A stretch of DNA of 64,000 nt from Akkermansia muciniphila (lineage in GTDB: Bacteria > Verrucomicrobiota > Verrucomicrobiia > Verrucomicrobiales > Akkermansiaceae): assembly GCA_945888515.1 (NCBI GenBank), contig CAMDAD010000004.1:1-64000 (forward strand), read 5' to 3'. Made by a program: the position numbers and the translations under genes. The notes under the pieces are model-generated. The model saw nothing but the letters and a program-made list of their open reading frames with translations, made no database searches and was not told the origin of the DNA. Within the stretch, counting starts at the first letter, position 1. Each line of letters begins with the position of its first letter. Shown here one piece after another: positions 36,487 through 45,262 of this stretch.

Positions 36487-37356
36487 ATGACTCCCACCAC
36501 TTACTACATTGCACTCATCGCAAAATCTTTCGGCTACGAACGCCGGGCGAAACGCCTCTCAGCCGTTGCAGGCGAAGTGGCGCTGCTGCGTGATGCTGAA
36601 TACGAACTAGGAAGAGTGTTGTGGGAAAAAATAGAACCGATTGAGCATTTGTCTGTCGAATACTGGAACTTGCGTAAATACGTCAAGGAGCTGGATGAAA
36701 AACGGACAATCATGAATGAGCTCAACGAAAAACTCACGTCCCTTCACGATCAGCGCGCAGCGATTCTCAACGAAGCGTCCCCTGCGCAGGATGCTCTTGA
36801 GCAAAAGCGCGAGGCGTTGTTGCTTGATTTGGAAAAATTCGCAGTGCAGCGCGATCAGCTAGTACGCCGTGCCAAAGAAATTCGCCGAATCCATCAAGGA
36901 CATTTGACGAAAATCGAAGTTCTCGAGCGCGATGGACACAAGGATGCAGAGATCGAGAAAGTTAAGAATGACATCGAAGCTATCAAAATCGAATTTCGTA
37001 ACCTGAAAGAAGAACGCGAGCAGGTTGCCGTGAAATTGGAGGATGGGGACCGCATGGTGGACGAGATCGACCAAGGCTTGCGTGATGTTAAGCAAGGCAA
37101 GCGCGATCGCGCGGCGATCGTGTTCCAAGAGATCGGCACGATCAATCGCGAACTGTCAAACATCCGTACGGAAGTTGGTATCATCGAGGAGCAAATCCGA
37201 CAACTGCAGTCCGAAGTAGGTCGCTACATCAGCTGCTATCATAAAAGAAATCCAGAGTGCACCGCAGTCGCGCAAAACGAACGCACGATGGTTGAGGTGA
37301 TGCGAATGTTGCGGATGTCGATCAGTATGAATCAAAGGCTCGCGCATTACAAGTAA
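36487..37356 (+). CDS. Coiled-coil protein of unknown function
   Basis: This is a 289-residue, highly charged protein. A predicted long coiled coil spans about residues 65-245, with regular heptads of Leu, Ile and Val and no helix breakers apart from one Pro near residue 100. Three cysteines lie near the C-terminus (SCYHKRNPEC). There is no signal peptide or membrane segment. I recognise no family. It starts four bases after acs, so it is probably co-transcribed with it, but the link may be positional only. Confidence 0.65.
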   Translation: MTPTTYYIALIAKSFGYERRAKRLSAVAGEVALLRDAEYELGRVLWEKIEPIEHLSVEYWNLRKYVKELDEKRTIMNELNEKLTSLHDQRAAILNEASPAQDALEQKREALLLDLEKFAVQRDQLVRRAKEIRRIHQGHLTKIEVLERDGHKDAEIEKVKNDIEAIKIEFRNLKEEREQVAVKLEDGDRMVDEIDQGLRDVKQGKRDRAAIVFQEIGTINRELSNIRTEVGIIEEQIRQLQSEVGRYISCYHKRNPECTAVAQNERTMVEVMRMLRMSISMNQRLAHYK

Positions 37357-37465
37357 TTCCGATCTTTCCTCCATCGCTACGGATTCAACCCAATCATCTC
37401 CCGTTGCCTTGCCGCTTGATTGCTTGACTTTGTCCGCGATTGCAGCACTATCCGCCCGCACCACT

Positions 37466-38668
37466 ATGGCTAGCGCCTCTCACCATACTCTGGCATTTCG
37501 AATCTCATGCTGGCTCATCGCGACGATGGCATTTGCCCAATTGATCGTGTCGGGAGTGGCGCTTGCGATGCGCATTGAAAACTCACGCACGGTCAAGGTG
37601 GTAGAAAAAAGCGTGCCCGCAAGTCCGCAAGTGGTGATCAATCCTCCTCCCGCACGAGTCCCTCCAACGCCGGCTCCCCAGATGCCTCCTGCTGCTCCCA
37701 TCGAGCAAGCCGCCACTGCTCCTCTTCCGCCTCCACGTCCTTTACTCACTCCGGAGATCGCAGATCCTCTGGCGGAAAAACTCGTCAGAGAGGCCAAAGC
37801 CGCGCGCGTGGCTGAGGATATGATGTCCGCCATCACCAAACTCGAACAAGCCCTACAAACCTCTCCAGCCGAAGCGAATGTTTTGTACGAACTGGGCCTA
37901 TGCCATGAGACGATGGGCATCTACGACAGAGCGCGTGAGTATTATCATCAGGTGTATCAAATGGGCACAAGCGGCGCAGGCGGATTGTATCTTCAAGCTG
38001 CCGATAAATTAAAACAAGGCTTCGAACAACCTCAGGATAAAATCAATCGCATCATTCTTGGCAGGGTGCGTGTATTCTCGGACAAAGCCGCTGAGCAGGG
38101 TGAAAAAGTCATCATCACGATCCCCGTGCAGTCGGTGCCCGGCGAGCAAATTGAGGGTCGCGATCTCGAGGTAAGTGTTAAATTTTTTGACGAGGTAGGT
38201 GCACGCAAAGAAATCGCGGAGGCGGATACCACGAGTTGTGTTGTTCAATCAAAATGGATCACTGAACCACTCGATTGGGGCACGGGCGAAGAGCTCTTGC
38301 AGGTGAGTTACTGCATTCCCACTCAGGACCGCCAAGAGGAGCACCTGTTCGGCGAAAAGCACTATTACGGCCAAGTGGTGGAGCTTTCATATAAGGGCGA
38401 GCTCATCGATGCACAGGCATGGCCGCGCATCCTCGCCCACAAACTGAACAAGCCAGATGCGCGTCCCGTGTTTATCGATCGCGAAATGCCACCTGGTTAC
38501 AACCCTTACAACCCCCTTTTGCCCAATGCTCCCACCGAAGACCTCGATCGCGGTGCTAGACCTAACTTTTCCGAGCAAGACGCCCCCCTGCCATCAGCGG
38601 ACTATCCCGCAGAGGAGGCTCTCCCCTTGCCGGTTCCACCCGAATACCAAAATCTTCCGCACCCTTAA
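37466..38668 (+). CDS. Membrane-anchored TPR protein
   Basis: This is a 400-residue protein. An N-terminal membrane helix (about residues 12-35) is followed by a Pro/Ala-rich spacer. Two TPR-like helical repeats come next at about 105-180 (AEANVLYELGLCHETMGIYD is the clearest). An Ig-like or beta-rich domain follows, and the tail is Pro-rich. ATG 37466 is preferred; ATG 37409 in the same frame gives a poorly conserved lead. It probably works as an envelope scaffold with the C-terminus outside the membrane. It is directly followed by serS. Confidence 0.7.
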   Translation: MASASHHTLAFRISCWLIATMAFAQLIVSGVALAMRIENSRTVKVVEKSVPASPQVVINPPPARVPPTPAPQMPPAAPIEQAATAPLPPPRPLLTPEIADPLAEKLVREAKAARVAEDMMSAITKLEQALQTSPAEANVLYELGLCHETMGIYDRAREYYHQVYQMGTSGAGGLYLQAADKLKQGFEQPQDKINRIILGRVRVFSDKAAEQGEKVIITIPVQSVPGEQIEGRDLEVSVKFFDEVGARKEIAEADTTSCVVQSKWITEPLDWGTGEELLQVSYCIPTQDRQEEHLFGEKHYYGQVVELSYKGELIDAQAWPRILAHKLNKPDARPVFIDREMPPGYNPYNPLLPNAPTEDLDRGARPNFSEQDAPLPSADYPAEEALPLPVPPEYQNLPHP

Positions 38669-38672
38669 GTCC

Positions 38673-39962
38673 ATGCTCGATATCCGAATCATCCGTGACA
38701 ATCCCACTGCTGTTCAAGACCGTCTCAAACTCCGTGGCGGCACTCACTGGAAACTCATCAATGATGTGTTGGCCTGCGATGAAAAACGCCGCGCCGCCGA
38801 AACAGAAAAACAGGCCCTGCAATCCCAGCGCAAGCAACTCGCCAAACAAATCGGCATGGCCAAGGGACAGGGAGCGGACACTGCGGCCGCCGAGGCTGAT
38901 GCCCGCTCGATCAATGCGAAAATCGATGCCATCGACGCCGAAGTGGAAATCACTTCACAGCGACAACAAGAGCACCTGCTTCACATTCCCAATCTCCCTC
39001 ACGAGAAATGCCCCGTTGGCGAAGACGAAACGGAGAACCCGGTCGTGCGCGAATGGGGCACGAAACCGACTTTAGCAGAGCCAAAAGACCATGTTGATCT
39101 TGCGACTCAGCACCGGTTGATCGATTGGGATGATGCCATCCGCGTGTCGGGCTCTGGATTTGCCGTATACCGTGGCCGCGGTGCCAAGCTGGAGCGGGCA
39201 CTGATCAATTTCCTACTCGATACGCAGACCTCCCACGGCTACGAGGAGGTCAACGTTCCACACCTGGTCAAACGCGAGTGCATGGAAGGCACCGGACAGT
39301 TACCGAAATTTGAGGATGACATGTATGGAACCGAGCCTGACGATCACGGGCAAAATCAGCTGTTTCTCGCACCCACCGCAGAGGTGCCTGTGACCAATCT
39401 CTACCGCGATACGATTGTTCAGGAAAATCAACTTCCACTCAAGCTTGTGGCCTATACACCTTGCTTCCGCCGTGAAGCAGGCTCTGCTGGTCGCGATAAC
39501 AAGGGCATCATTCGCATGCACCAGTTTGACAAGGTCGAACTCGTCCAAGTAGTTCATCCCGATCACGGCCTTGCCGCCCTAGAGGAACTCACCGCTCACG
39601 CGGAGGCCATCCTCCAAAAACTCGGCCTTCACTACCGCACGATTGAACTCTGCACAGGCGACCTCGGCGCCAATTCCTCGAAGACTTATGACATCGAAGT
39701 TTGGGCCCCAGGTCAGGGTAAATACCTAGAAGTCTCGAGTTGCTCGTGGTTCGGAGACTTCCAAGCGCGTCGAATGAAGTTGCGTTTCAAAGACTCGGAG
39801 GGAAAAAATCGCTTTCCCCACACGCTCAATGGTTCCGGCACGGCACTTCCCCGCCTCTATGTGGCTATATTGGAGCAATACCAGCAAGCCGATGGCTCGA
39901 TTCTCCTCCCAGATGCACTCGTTCCATACTTTGGTGCGGAAAAAATCACGTCCGACACCTGA
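38673..39962 (+). CDS. serS: Seryl-tRNA synthetase
   Basis: This is a 429-residue class II synthetase. The N-terminal coiled-coil arm that grips tRNA(Ser) is at about residues 30-100. Motif 2 is FRREAGSAGRDNKGIIR, and motif 3 includes NGSGTALPRLYVAILE, where GSGLAVGR is more usual. ATG 38673 is chosen because MLDIRIIRDNP is the standard SerRS start; the frame is open further upstream inside the TPR gene. It starts four bases after the TPR gene, which suggests co-transcription. Confidence 0.95.
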   Translation: MLDIRIIRDNPTAVQDRLKLRGGTHWKLINDVLACDEKRRAAETEKQALQSQRKQLAKQIGMAKGQGADTAAAEADARSINAKIDAIDAEVEITSQRQQEHLLHIPNLPHEKCPVGEDETENPVVREWGTKPTLAEPKDHVDLATQHRLIDWDDAIRVSGSGFAVYRGRGAKLERALINFLLDTQTSHGYEEVNVPHLVKRECMEGTGQLPKFEDDMYGTEPDDHGQNQLFLAPTAEVPVTNLYRDTIVQENQLPLKLVAYTPCFRREAGSAGRDNKGIIRMHQFDKVELVQVVHPDHGLAALEELTAHAEAILQKLGLHYRTIELCTGDLGANSSKTYDIEVWAPGQGKYLEVSSCSWFGDFQARRMKLRFKDSEGKNRFPHTLNGSGTALPRLYVAILEQYQQADGSILLPDALVPYFGAEKITSDT

Positions 39963-40040
39963 GAAAGCGGCTGAGAGTCTAGAATTTGCGAATTGTATGA
40001 AGCCATTTATCAAGAATCGGTGGGCTGCCGCGCTTTGGTC

Positions 40041-40068
40041 TTGATTTTTGAAAATTGCTCACTATACT
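40041..40068 (+). promoter_or_regulatory. Probable sigma-70 promoter of the RRM gene
   Basis: TTGATT (40041-40046) and TATACT (40063-40068) are separated by 16 bases. Transcription would begin near 40075, about 215 bases ahead of the RRM start codon. Confidence 0.5.
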
Positions 40069-40074
40069 GCTGCT

Positions 40075-40289
40075 GTGCAGACCACACAGAAAGACGTCTG
40101 CCTTTCAACTCATGGCAGCGCCACGGCCCATCTCAAGCACTCCCTCGCACCCTATTTTTCACTCGGGTGATTCGGGAGAGCGTGTCGCTCACGCTTGCTT
40201 GCTACTCCGCTCAAGATTTCTTGCGAGCCCGCGATCCCACTGGATCCACGTGTCGGAACTGCTGCCATCCATTAAGAAACACCACCAAC
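40075..40289 (+). other. Long 5' leader of the RRM gene
   Basis: This is the roughly 215-base stretch between the proposed promoter and the RRM start. It contains two small hairpins: CACCC/GGGTG (40148-40169) and AGCGTG/CACGCT around a TCGCT loop (40179-40195). The reading frame of the RRM gene is open through this region from 39993, but the translation is Cys-rich and unlike any protein I know. The rest of 39963-40040 holds no gene. Confidence 0.4.
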
Positions 40290-41174
40290 ATGTCCAACGG
40301 AACACAGGAACATAACCCGAATCGTAACCGAAATCGTAACCGTAACCGAAATCGAAATAACAACGACCGCAAGCCAAACCAAGGCTCCCATCCCAACAAA
40401 CCACGGCCAGTCTCACAACATCAGTCCTTCGTCAATCGCGCACCCGCTAAGTTGAGCTTCTGGCAGAAGTTGCTGAAGGTCATCGGTCTTTACAAAGAGC
40501 CAGCGCGTCCTAGTCGCAGTGATGCAAAACCCGCAAATAACAGGACAAGACAGGACGAAAAGCCCGCCGGTACACGTCCTCCCCGCGCAGACAAACAAGC
40601 ACCTCGCTCGAACACTCGTGACGCACGCAGCGGTGGCGAGACTCGTCCGCCGCGTGAGCCACGTGCTCCTCGTGAACCACGCGAGCGCCGCGAACCAACG
40701 CTGAATGATGTGGATTCGACACGTCTTTACATCGGGAATCTATCCTACGACGCCAGCGAGTCAGACATTGAGGAATTATTCAAGGGCGTTGGTCCAGTTC
40801 GCACTGTCGAGATCGTCTACAACAAACACACCCACAAATCCAAAGGCTATGGCTTTGTGGAGATGCTCCGCATCGATGAAGCAAAGCGCGCCGTGGAAGT
40901 GCTGCATGATCAGCATTTCATGGGGCGTCAGCTCATCGTTTCCGGTGCCAAGGCTAAAAATGCCGAGGAAGGCGAAGCAGCTGTTACCGCTCGCGAGCAA
41001 AAGGAGAATGCCGCGCAACATCCCGAAGCTGTGACAGCCACGGCCTCAACGACTCCGGATACAGTAGTTTCTACCCCAGAAGAAACACCCACCGAAGTAG
41101 CCAGCGCTCCTGCCGCCATCATCGAAGAAGTGCACTCGCTCGAAGCGGAATCGCAGAAGGAAACTTTTGTGTAA
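40290..41174 (+). CDS. RRM-domain RNA-binding protein with Asn/Arg- and Pro/Arg-rich regions
   Basis: This is a 294-residue protein. The N-terminus has six Asn-Arg dipeptides in a row (residues 11-22) and a basic, Pro/Arg-rich stretch up to about 140. One RRM at about 145-222 has RNP2 (RLYIGNLSY) and RNP1 (SKGYGFVEM). An acidic, Ala/Thr/Glu-rich tail of 70 residues completes it. Bacterial RRM proteins of this type bind RNA and several are induced by cold. Basic disordered flanks suggest RNA condensation or ribosome association. It has its own promoter, a long leader and a strong terminator. Confidence 0.85.
   Translation: MSNGTQEHNPNRNRNRNRNRNRNNNDRKPNQGSHPNKPRPVSQHQSFVNRAPAKLSFWQKLLKVIGLYKEPARPSRSDAKPANNRTRQDEKPAGTRPPRADKQAPRSNTRDARSGGETRPPREPRAPREPRERREPTLNDVDSTRLYIGNLSYDASESDIEELFKGVGPVRTVEIVYNKHTHKSKGYGFVEMLRIDEAKRAVEVLHDQHFMGRQLIVSGAKAKNAEEGEAAVTAREQKENAAQHPEAVTATASTTPDTVVSTPEETPTEVASAPAAIIEEVHSLEAESQKETFV
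40320..40355 (+). repeat. Six tandem AAY-CGW units coding Asn-Arg
   Basis: Six consecutive six-base units, AAT or AAC followed by CGT or CGA, encode (Asn-Arg)6. Such simple tracts can change length by slippage in steps of one unit without breaking the frame. Confidence 0.85.
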
Positions 41175-41195
41175 TCCCCCTTCTCATTCCCATTC

Positions 41196-41229
41196 CGCCG
41201 CAACCTCGACAGGTTGCGGCGTTTTTTTT
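41196..41229 (+). terminator. Terminator after the RRM gene
   Basis: CGCCGCAACCT (41196-41206), a CGAC loop and AGGTTGCGGCG (41211-41221) form a perfect 11-bp stem, followed by eight T residues. Confidence 0.93.
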
Positions 41230-41290
41230 GATAATCGCGAGAACTAAAACCGTTTCGCTCACGCGGAACTGCATCTCTTCTGGTTCAGCA

Positions 41291-41391
41291 AATCATGAGA
41301 TTCTCGCCCGCTTCGATCAGGCATCTCATGATTCCATTTCTCCTACCCCAGGGATCGGACCAAGGCACACAACTTTGCTGCCTGGGTCGAT
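41291..41391. other. Two consecutive hairpins in the gap before the small lipoprotein gene
   Basis: Hairpin 1: AATCATGAGAT (41291-41301) pairs perfectly with ATCTCATGATT (41323-41333), and an inner GCC/GGC pair (41306-41308 with 41320-41322) can stack inside. Hairpin 2 (41354-41391): ATC-GACC-AGGCA pairs with TGCCT-GGTC-GAT, twelve pairs with one bulge and one mismatch, around an 11-base loop. Neither is followed by a T tract. They lie after the RRM terminator and 70-170 bases before the lipoprotein ATG. They may be a small RNA, a structured leader, or (hairpin 1) a dyad operator. Confidence 0.45.
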
Positions 41392-41461
41392 AGGCGCGAT
41401 ATGTTCAAGATTTATGTAATTTATGTTTGACAGGGGAGTAGATCCGCGTGTGAATTGATCC

Positions 41462-41629
41462 ATGAAGATTATTGTTTTCTGCATCGCTACACTGTCACTA
41501 GTATCCTGCAATACTTCGATCGGCGTCTATCGTGACATGAAACAGGGGTTCATTTGGACCAAAAACAAAATACAGGGAGACGCGAGCGGCGGCAATACAG
41601 CAGATCCATACGGTGCACCCACGTATTGA
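41462..41629 (+). CDS. Small entericidin-like lipoprotein
   Basis: This is a 55-residue open frame with ATG 41462 and TGA 41627-41629. It has a lipoprotein signal: Met-Lys, a hydrophobic run (IIVFCIATLSL) and the lipobox LVSC with Cys16 as the lipidated residue. The mature part (NTSIGVYRDMKQGFIWTKNK and following) has the layout of small entericidin-type lipoproteins, but similarity is limited to size and the CNT start. It is likely anchored in the membrane facing the periplasm. The function is not known; entericidins are linked to envelope stress and toxin/antidote pairs. Confidence 0.6.
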   Translation: MKIIVFCIATLSLVSCNTSIGVYRDMKQGFIWTKNKIQGDASGGNTADPYGAPTY

Positions 41630-41711
41630 TCGCCCATTGATCTGCTAGACTCTGTCGGTCATATCTTCGTTTTGCGCTTGATGCGCGCGCGCTTCTTCCT
41701 ATGCTTTCCGC

Positions 41712-44700
41712 ATGCCCAAGACCGCGATTCGTCCGATCAAAAAAATTCTCGTTGCCAACCGTTCTGAAATCGCGATCCGCGTGATGCGAGCCGCCACTGA
41801 GCTCGGCATCCGCACCGTCGCTATTTACGCCTATGAGGATCGCTTTTGCCCTCATCGCTTCAAGGCCGATGAAGCCTATCAACTTAACAAGGACAATGGA
41901 CCACTCGGCGCATATCTCGATATCGATGGCATCGTCGCATTGGCCGTAGAAAAAGGTGTGGATGCCATACACCCAGGCTACGGATTCCTCTCGGAAAATC
42001 CGGATTTTGCTCGAGCCTGTGAAAAAAATGGCATTATTTTCATCGGACCAGATGCCGAGATTCTCGATCGCATGGGCGATAAAACCGCCGCTCGTAATGT
42101 CGCGGAAAAACTGAAAGTGCCTACCCTGCATGGCACTCCCGAGCCTGTTGAGGATCGAAAGGAGGCTCTGAAAGCGGCAAAAAAAATCGGCTTTCCTCTC
42201 ATCATCAAGGCTGCCTTCGGCGGCGGCGGGCGCGGTATGCGGGTGGTGCGCGAGGAAAAAGACCTCGAAGCCCTGCTAGAGGAAGCGCAGACAGAGGCGC
42301 AACGCGCTTTCGGCAACGGCGCGGTTTTTCTGGAGAAATTCGTCGGACGCGCGAAGCACATCGAAGTGCAAATCCTTGCCGACAAACATGGCAACGTTCT
42401 TCATCTTCACGAGCGCGATTGCTCGGTGCAACGCCGCCACCAAAAAGTCATCGAGATGGCACCCAGCTACGGGATCGATCCCGCCATCATCGAGGGCCTT
42501 TGCAACGCCTCACTATCGATCGCAAAAGAAGTGAACTACACTCACGCAGGGACAGTCGAATTTCTGGTCGATGTCGAATCCGGCGAATGGTATTTCATCG
42601 AGATGAATCCCCGCATCCAAGTCGAGCACACGGTGACAGAAGAAATCACTGCTATCGACATCGTGCAATCGCAGATTCAGATCGCCATGGGTCATCAACT
42701 CCACGACAAGCTGATAAATTTGCCGAAGCAATCGAAAGTCGAGAAATCAGGCTTTGCCATCCAGTGTCGCATCACTACAGAAGATCCAGAAAGCAATTTC
42801 ACTCCAGACTTCGGGAAGATTCTCACCTACCGCAGCGCCGGTGGTTTCGGCATACGTCTCGACGGTGCACTCGGCACGCAAAACGCGGTGATCACACCCT
42901 ATTACGACTCGATGCTCGTCAAGGTTACCGTTTTCGGTCGCACCTACCAAATCGCCTTGGACCGTATGGATCGAGCACTTCGCGAATTCCGGATCCGTGG
43001 AGTAAAAACCAACATTCCCTTTCTTGAAAATGTCATTCATGACCCGATCTTCCGCGCGGGTGATGCGACCACACGCTTTATCGATACAAACCCACAACTC
43101 TTCACATTTGCATCGAAAAAAGACCGCGCGACGAAGCTGCTGAATTACCTCTCTGATGTGACGGTCAATGGCAACCCGAATACCAAGGGCTACGTTGCCG
43201 AAAAAATATTCTCCGCTGCGCCCGCTGTCGCCTACGATCACCTGACCCCACCGGCCGATGGCACCAAACAACTTCTGACCAAACTTGGTCCTGAAAAATT
43301 CGCTGAATGGATCACCAAACAAAAGCGTTTGCTGTTGACTGATACCACCATGCGCGATGCTCATCAGTCGCTACTCGCCACGCGCGTGCGCAGCATTGAT
43401 ATGCTGGCCATTGCGGATGCCGTCGCCCATCGCACACCCAATCTTTTTTCGTTAGAAATGTGGGGTGGTGCTACCTTCGATACCGCAATGCGATTTCTCA
43501 AGGAATGCCCGTGGGAGCGCCTGCGCCAGTTGCGGGAACGAGTGCCTAACATCTTGTTTCAAATGCTGTTTCGCGGATCGAATGCGGTAGGCTACACGAA
43601 TTACCCGGACAATGTAGTGCGTGGTTTCATCAAGCACGCCGCCCAGAACGGCATGGATATTTTCCGTATTTTTGATAGTCTGAATTATTTGCCGAATCTG
43701 ACCGAAGCGATGACTGCAGTGCGCGAGGAAACCTCCTCGTTGTGCGAAGGAACGATCTGCTACACCGGAAATATCCTCGATCCCAAACGCGACAAATACG
43801 ACCTCAAGTATTACGTCAGTCTCGCTAAGGAACTGGAAAAAATGGGCGCGCACATGCTTTGCATCAAAGACATGGCCGGACTCTGTCGTCCCATGGCAGC
43901 GAAAAAACTCGTCAAGGCGCTGAAGGAAGAAATCAGCCTTCCCATTCATTTCCACACACACGACACCTCGGGCATTAACGCTAGCTCCATCCTCATGGCT
44001 GCCGAAGCTGGGGTCGATATTTGCGATGCCGCCATCGCAAGCATGAGCGGATGCACATCCCAACCGAACCTCAACTCCATTGTGGCGGCTCTCGAACATC
44101 AGACGCGCGATACCCAACTGGATCTCGATGCTCTTAATGAATACTCTGATTACTGGGCACACGTCAGAACTTATTACAAGCCCTTCGATACCGCCGAGCC
44201 ACACGGCACGGCCGAGGTCTATCTGCACGAAATGCCCGGCGGCCAATACACCAACCTCAAAGAACAGGCCGAGAGCATGGGCATTGGGCACCGTTGGCCA
44301 GAAATCGCTCGCATGTATGCGGAGGTCAATCTTCTTTTTGGAGACATCGTAAAAGTCACACCATCTTCGAAAGTAGTCGGGGACATGTGCATGTTCCTCA
44401 TTTCACGCGGCGTAAAACCCGGCGATGCTCACAGCTACCTGCAAAGCCTCCCTGCTGGCACCAACTTCCCCGAAAGTGTGATCGACATGCTTCAAGGTGG
44501 GCTCGGTCAACCTGTAGGCGGTTGGCCGAAGGACATTCAGAAAATCATCCTTGGCAACAAAAAGCCCTTTACCAATCGCCCCGGTGCACGTGCCGAAAAA
44601 GTGGATTTGGAAAAAACCAAACTCGAAGTCGCCAAGGTCACCGGGCACAAGCAAACGTCCGATGATGAGTTATACTCGTATCTGATGTATCCTCAAGTAT

Positions 44701-45191
44701 TCAAAGATTTCGTCAAATCACGGAAAAACTTTAGTGATCTCTCTGTTCTGCCAACGCCCTCGTTTTTCTACGGCCTGAGGGACAAAGAAGAAGTCACTCT
44801 AAGTCTCGAAGCTGGTAAGACGTTATTCATCCGGCTTCACAACATCACCGAGGTTGATGCCGCGGGTCAACGCACTGCCATCTTTGAACTCAACGGCTAC
44901 CCACGCCACGTGCAAGTCGATGACAAGAGTGCCGTCAAAGCTAGCACCGCTCGTCCCAAAGCCGATCCAGCCGATCATTTCCAGATTGCCGCTCCTATGC
45001 CTGGTATGGTCGCTAGCATGACGGTTAGCATCGGGCAAAAAGTCAAAGAAGGTGAACCTCTGCTGACGCTCGAAGCCATGAAAATGTTCACTACCGTCAC
45101 GGCTCCCTGCGCAGGCACCGTGCAGGAAATTTTCGTAGAAGTCGGCAACACACTAGAAAGCAAGGACTTGATGTTGAAGTTAGTGAAATAA
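41712..45191 (+). CDS. pyc: Pyruvate carboxylase
   Basis: This is a 1159-residue single-chain enzyme that makes oxaloacetate from pyruvate, bicarbonate and ATP. The biotin carboxylase domain is at about residues 8-465 (KKILVANRSEIAIRVMRA, then FGGGGRGMRVV and EMNPRIQVEHTVTE). The carboxyltransferase domain is at about 540-810 (LLTDTTMRDAHQSLLATRV at the metal site and FHTHDTSGINASS). A PYC-type allosteric/linker domain follows, and then the biotinyl domain with Lys1124 in LEAMKMF. All catalytic segments are intact. The gene stands alone, which fits a constitutive anaplerotic role. Confidence 0.96.
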   Translation: MPKTAIRPIKKILVANRSEIAIRVMRAATELGIRTVAIYAYEDRFCPHRFKADEAYQLNKDNGPLGAYLDIDGIVALAVEKGVDAIHPGYGFLSENPDFARACEKNGIIFIGPDAEILDRMGDKTAARNVAEKLKVPTLHGTPEPVEDRKEALKAAKKIGFPLIIKAAFGGGGRGMRVVREEKDLEALLEEAQTEAQRAFGNGAVFLEKFVGRAKHIEVQILADKHGNVLHLHERDCSVQRRHQKVIEMAPSYGIDPAIIEGLCNASLSIAKEVNYTHAGTVEFLVDVESGEWYFIEMNPRIQVEHTVTEEITAIDIVQSQIQIAMGHQLHDKLINLPKQSKVEKSGFAIQCRITTEDPESNFTPDFGKILTYRSAGGFGIRLDGALGTQNAVITPYYDSMLVKVTVFGRTYQIALDRMDRALREFRIRGVKTNIPFLENVIHDPIFRAGDATTRFIDTNPQLFTFASKKDRATKLLNYLSDVTVNGNPNTKGYVAEKIFSAAPAVAYDHLTPPADGTKQLLTKLGPEKFAEWITKQKRLLLTDTTMRDAHQSLLATRVRSIDMLAIADAVAHRTPNLFSLEMWGGATFDTAMRFLKECPWERLRQLRERVPNILFQMLFRGSNAVGYTNYPDNVVRGFIKHAAQNGMDIFRIFDSLNYLPNLTEAMTAVREETSSLCEGTICYTGNILDPKRDKYDLKYYVSLAKELEKMGAHMLCIKDMAGLCRPMAAKKLVKALKEEISLPIHFHTHDTSGINASSILMAAEAGVDICDAAIASMSGCTSQPNLNSIVAALEHQTRDTQLDLDALNEYSDYWAHVRTYYKPFDTAEPHGTAEVYLHEMPGGQYTNLKEQAESMGIGHRWPEIARMYAEVNLLFGDIVKVTPSSKVVGDMCMFLISRGVKPGDAHSYLQSLPAGTNFPESVIDMLQGGLGQPVGGWPKDIQKIILGNKKPFTNRPGARAEKVDLEKTKLEVAKVTGHKQTSDDELYSYLMYPQVFKDFVKSRKNFSDLSVLPTPSFFYGLRDKEEVTLSLEAGKTLFIRLHNITEVDAAGQRTAIFELNGYPRHVQVDDKSAVKASTARPKADPADHFQIAAPMPGMVASMTVSIGQKVKEGEPLLTLEAMKMFTTVTAPCAGTVQEIFVEVGNTLESKDLMLKLVK

Positions 45192-45262
45192 CCCGCTGCC
45201 GAGCAAAGCCATCCCCCCTAGGCTAGGCCAGCGGACCATACGCCTGATAGAAAATTCCCTCC

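Noticed and set aside
39993-40289. In-frame extension of the RRM protein by 99 codons
   Set aside because: The translation is Cys-rich and unlike RRM proteins. A good promoter lies inside it at 40041-40068, and ATG 40290 gives the basic N-terminus expected.
40320-40355. Short tandem repeat considered as a CRISPR-like or satellite array
   Set aside because: The units are six bases, in frame and code for Asn-Arg. There are no spacers.
41550-42131. 193-residue open frame on the minus strand
   Set aside because: It overlaps the lipoprotein gene and the start of pyc antisense, with no family features.
43452-44291. 279-residue open frame on the minus strand
   Set aside because: It is antisense to the carboxyltransferase domain of pyc; its length is explained by codon bias of the real gene.
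45193-45237. CCGCTG and CAGCGG arms after pyc as a terminator
   Set aside because: The stem is only six pairs, the loop is long and no T tract follows.
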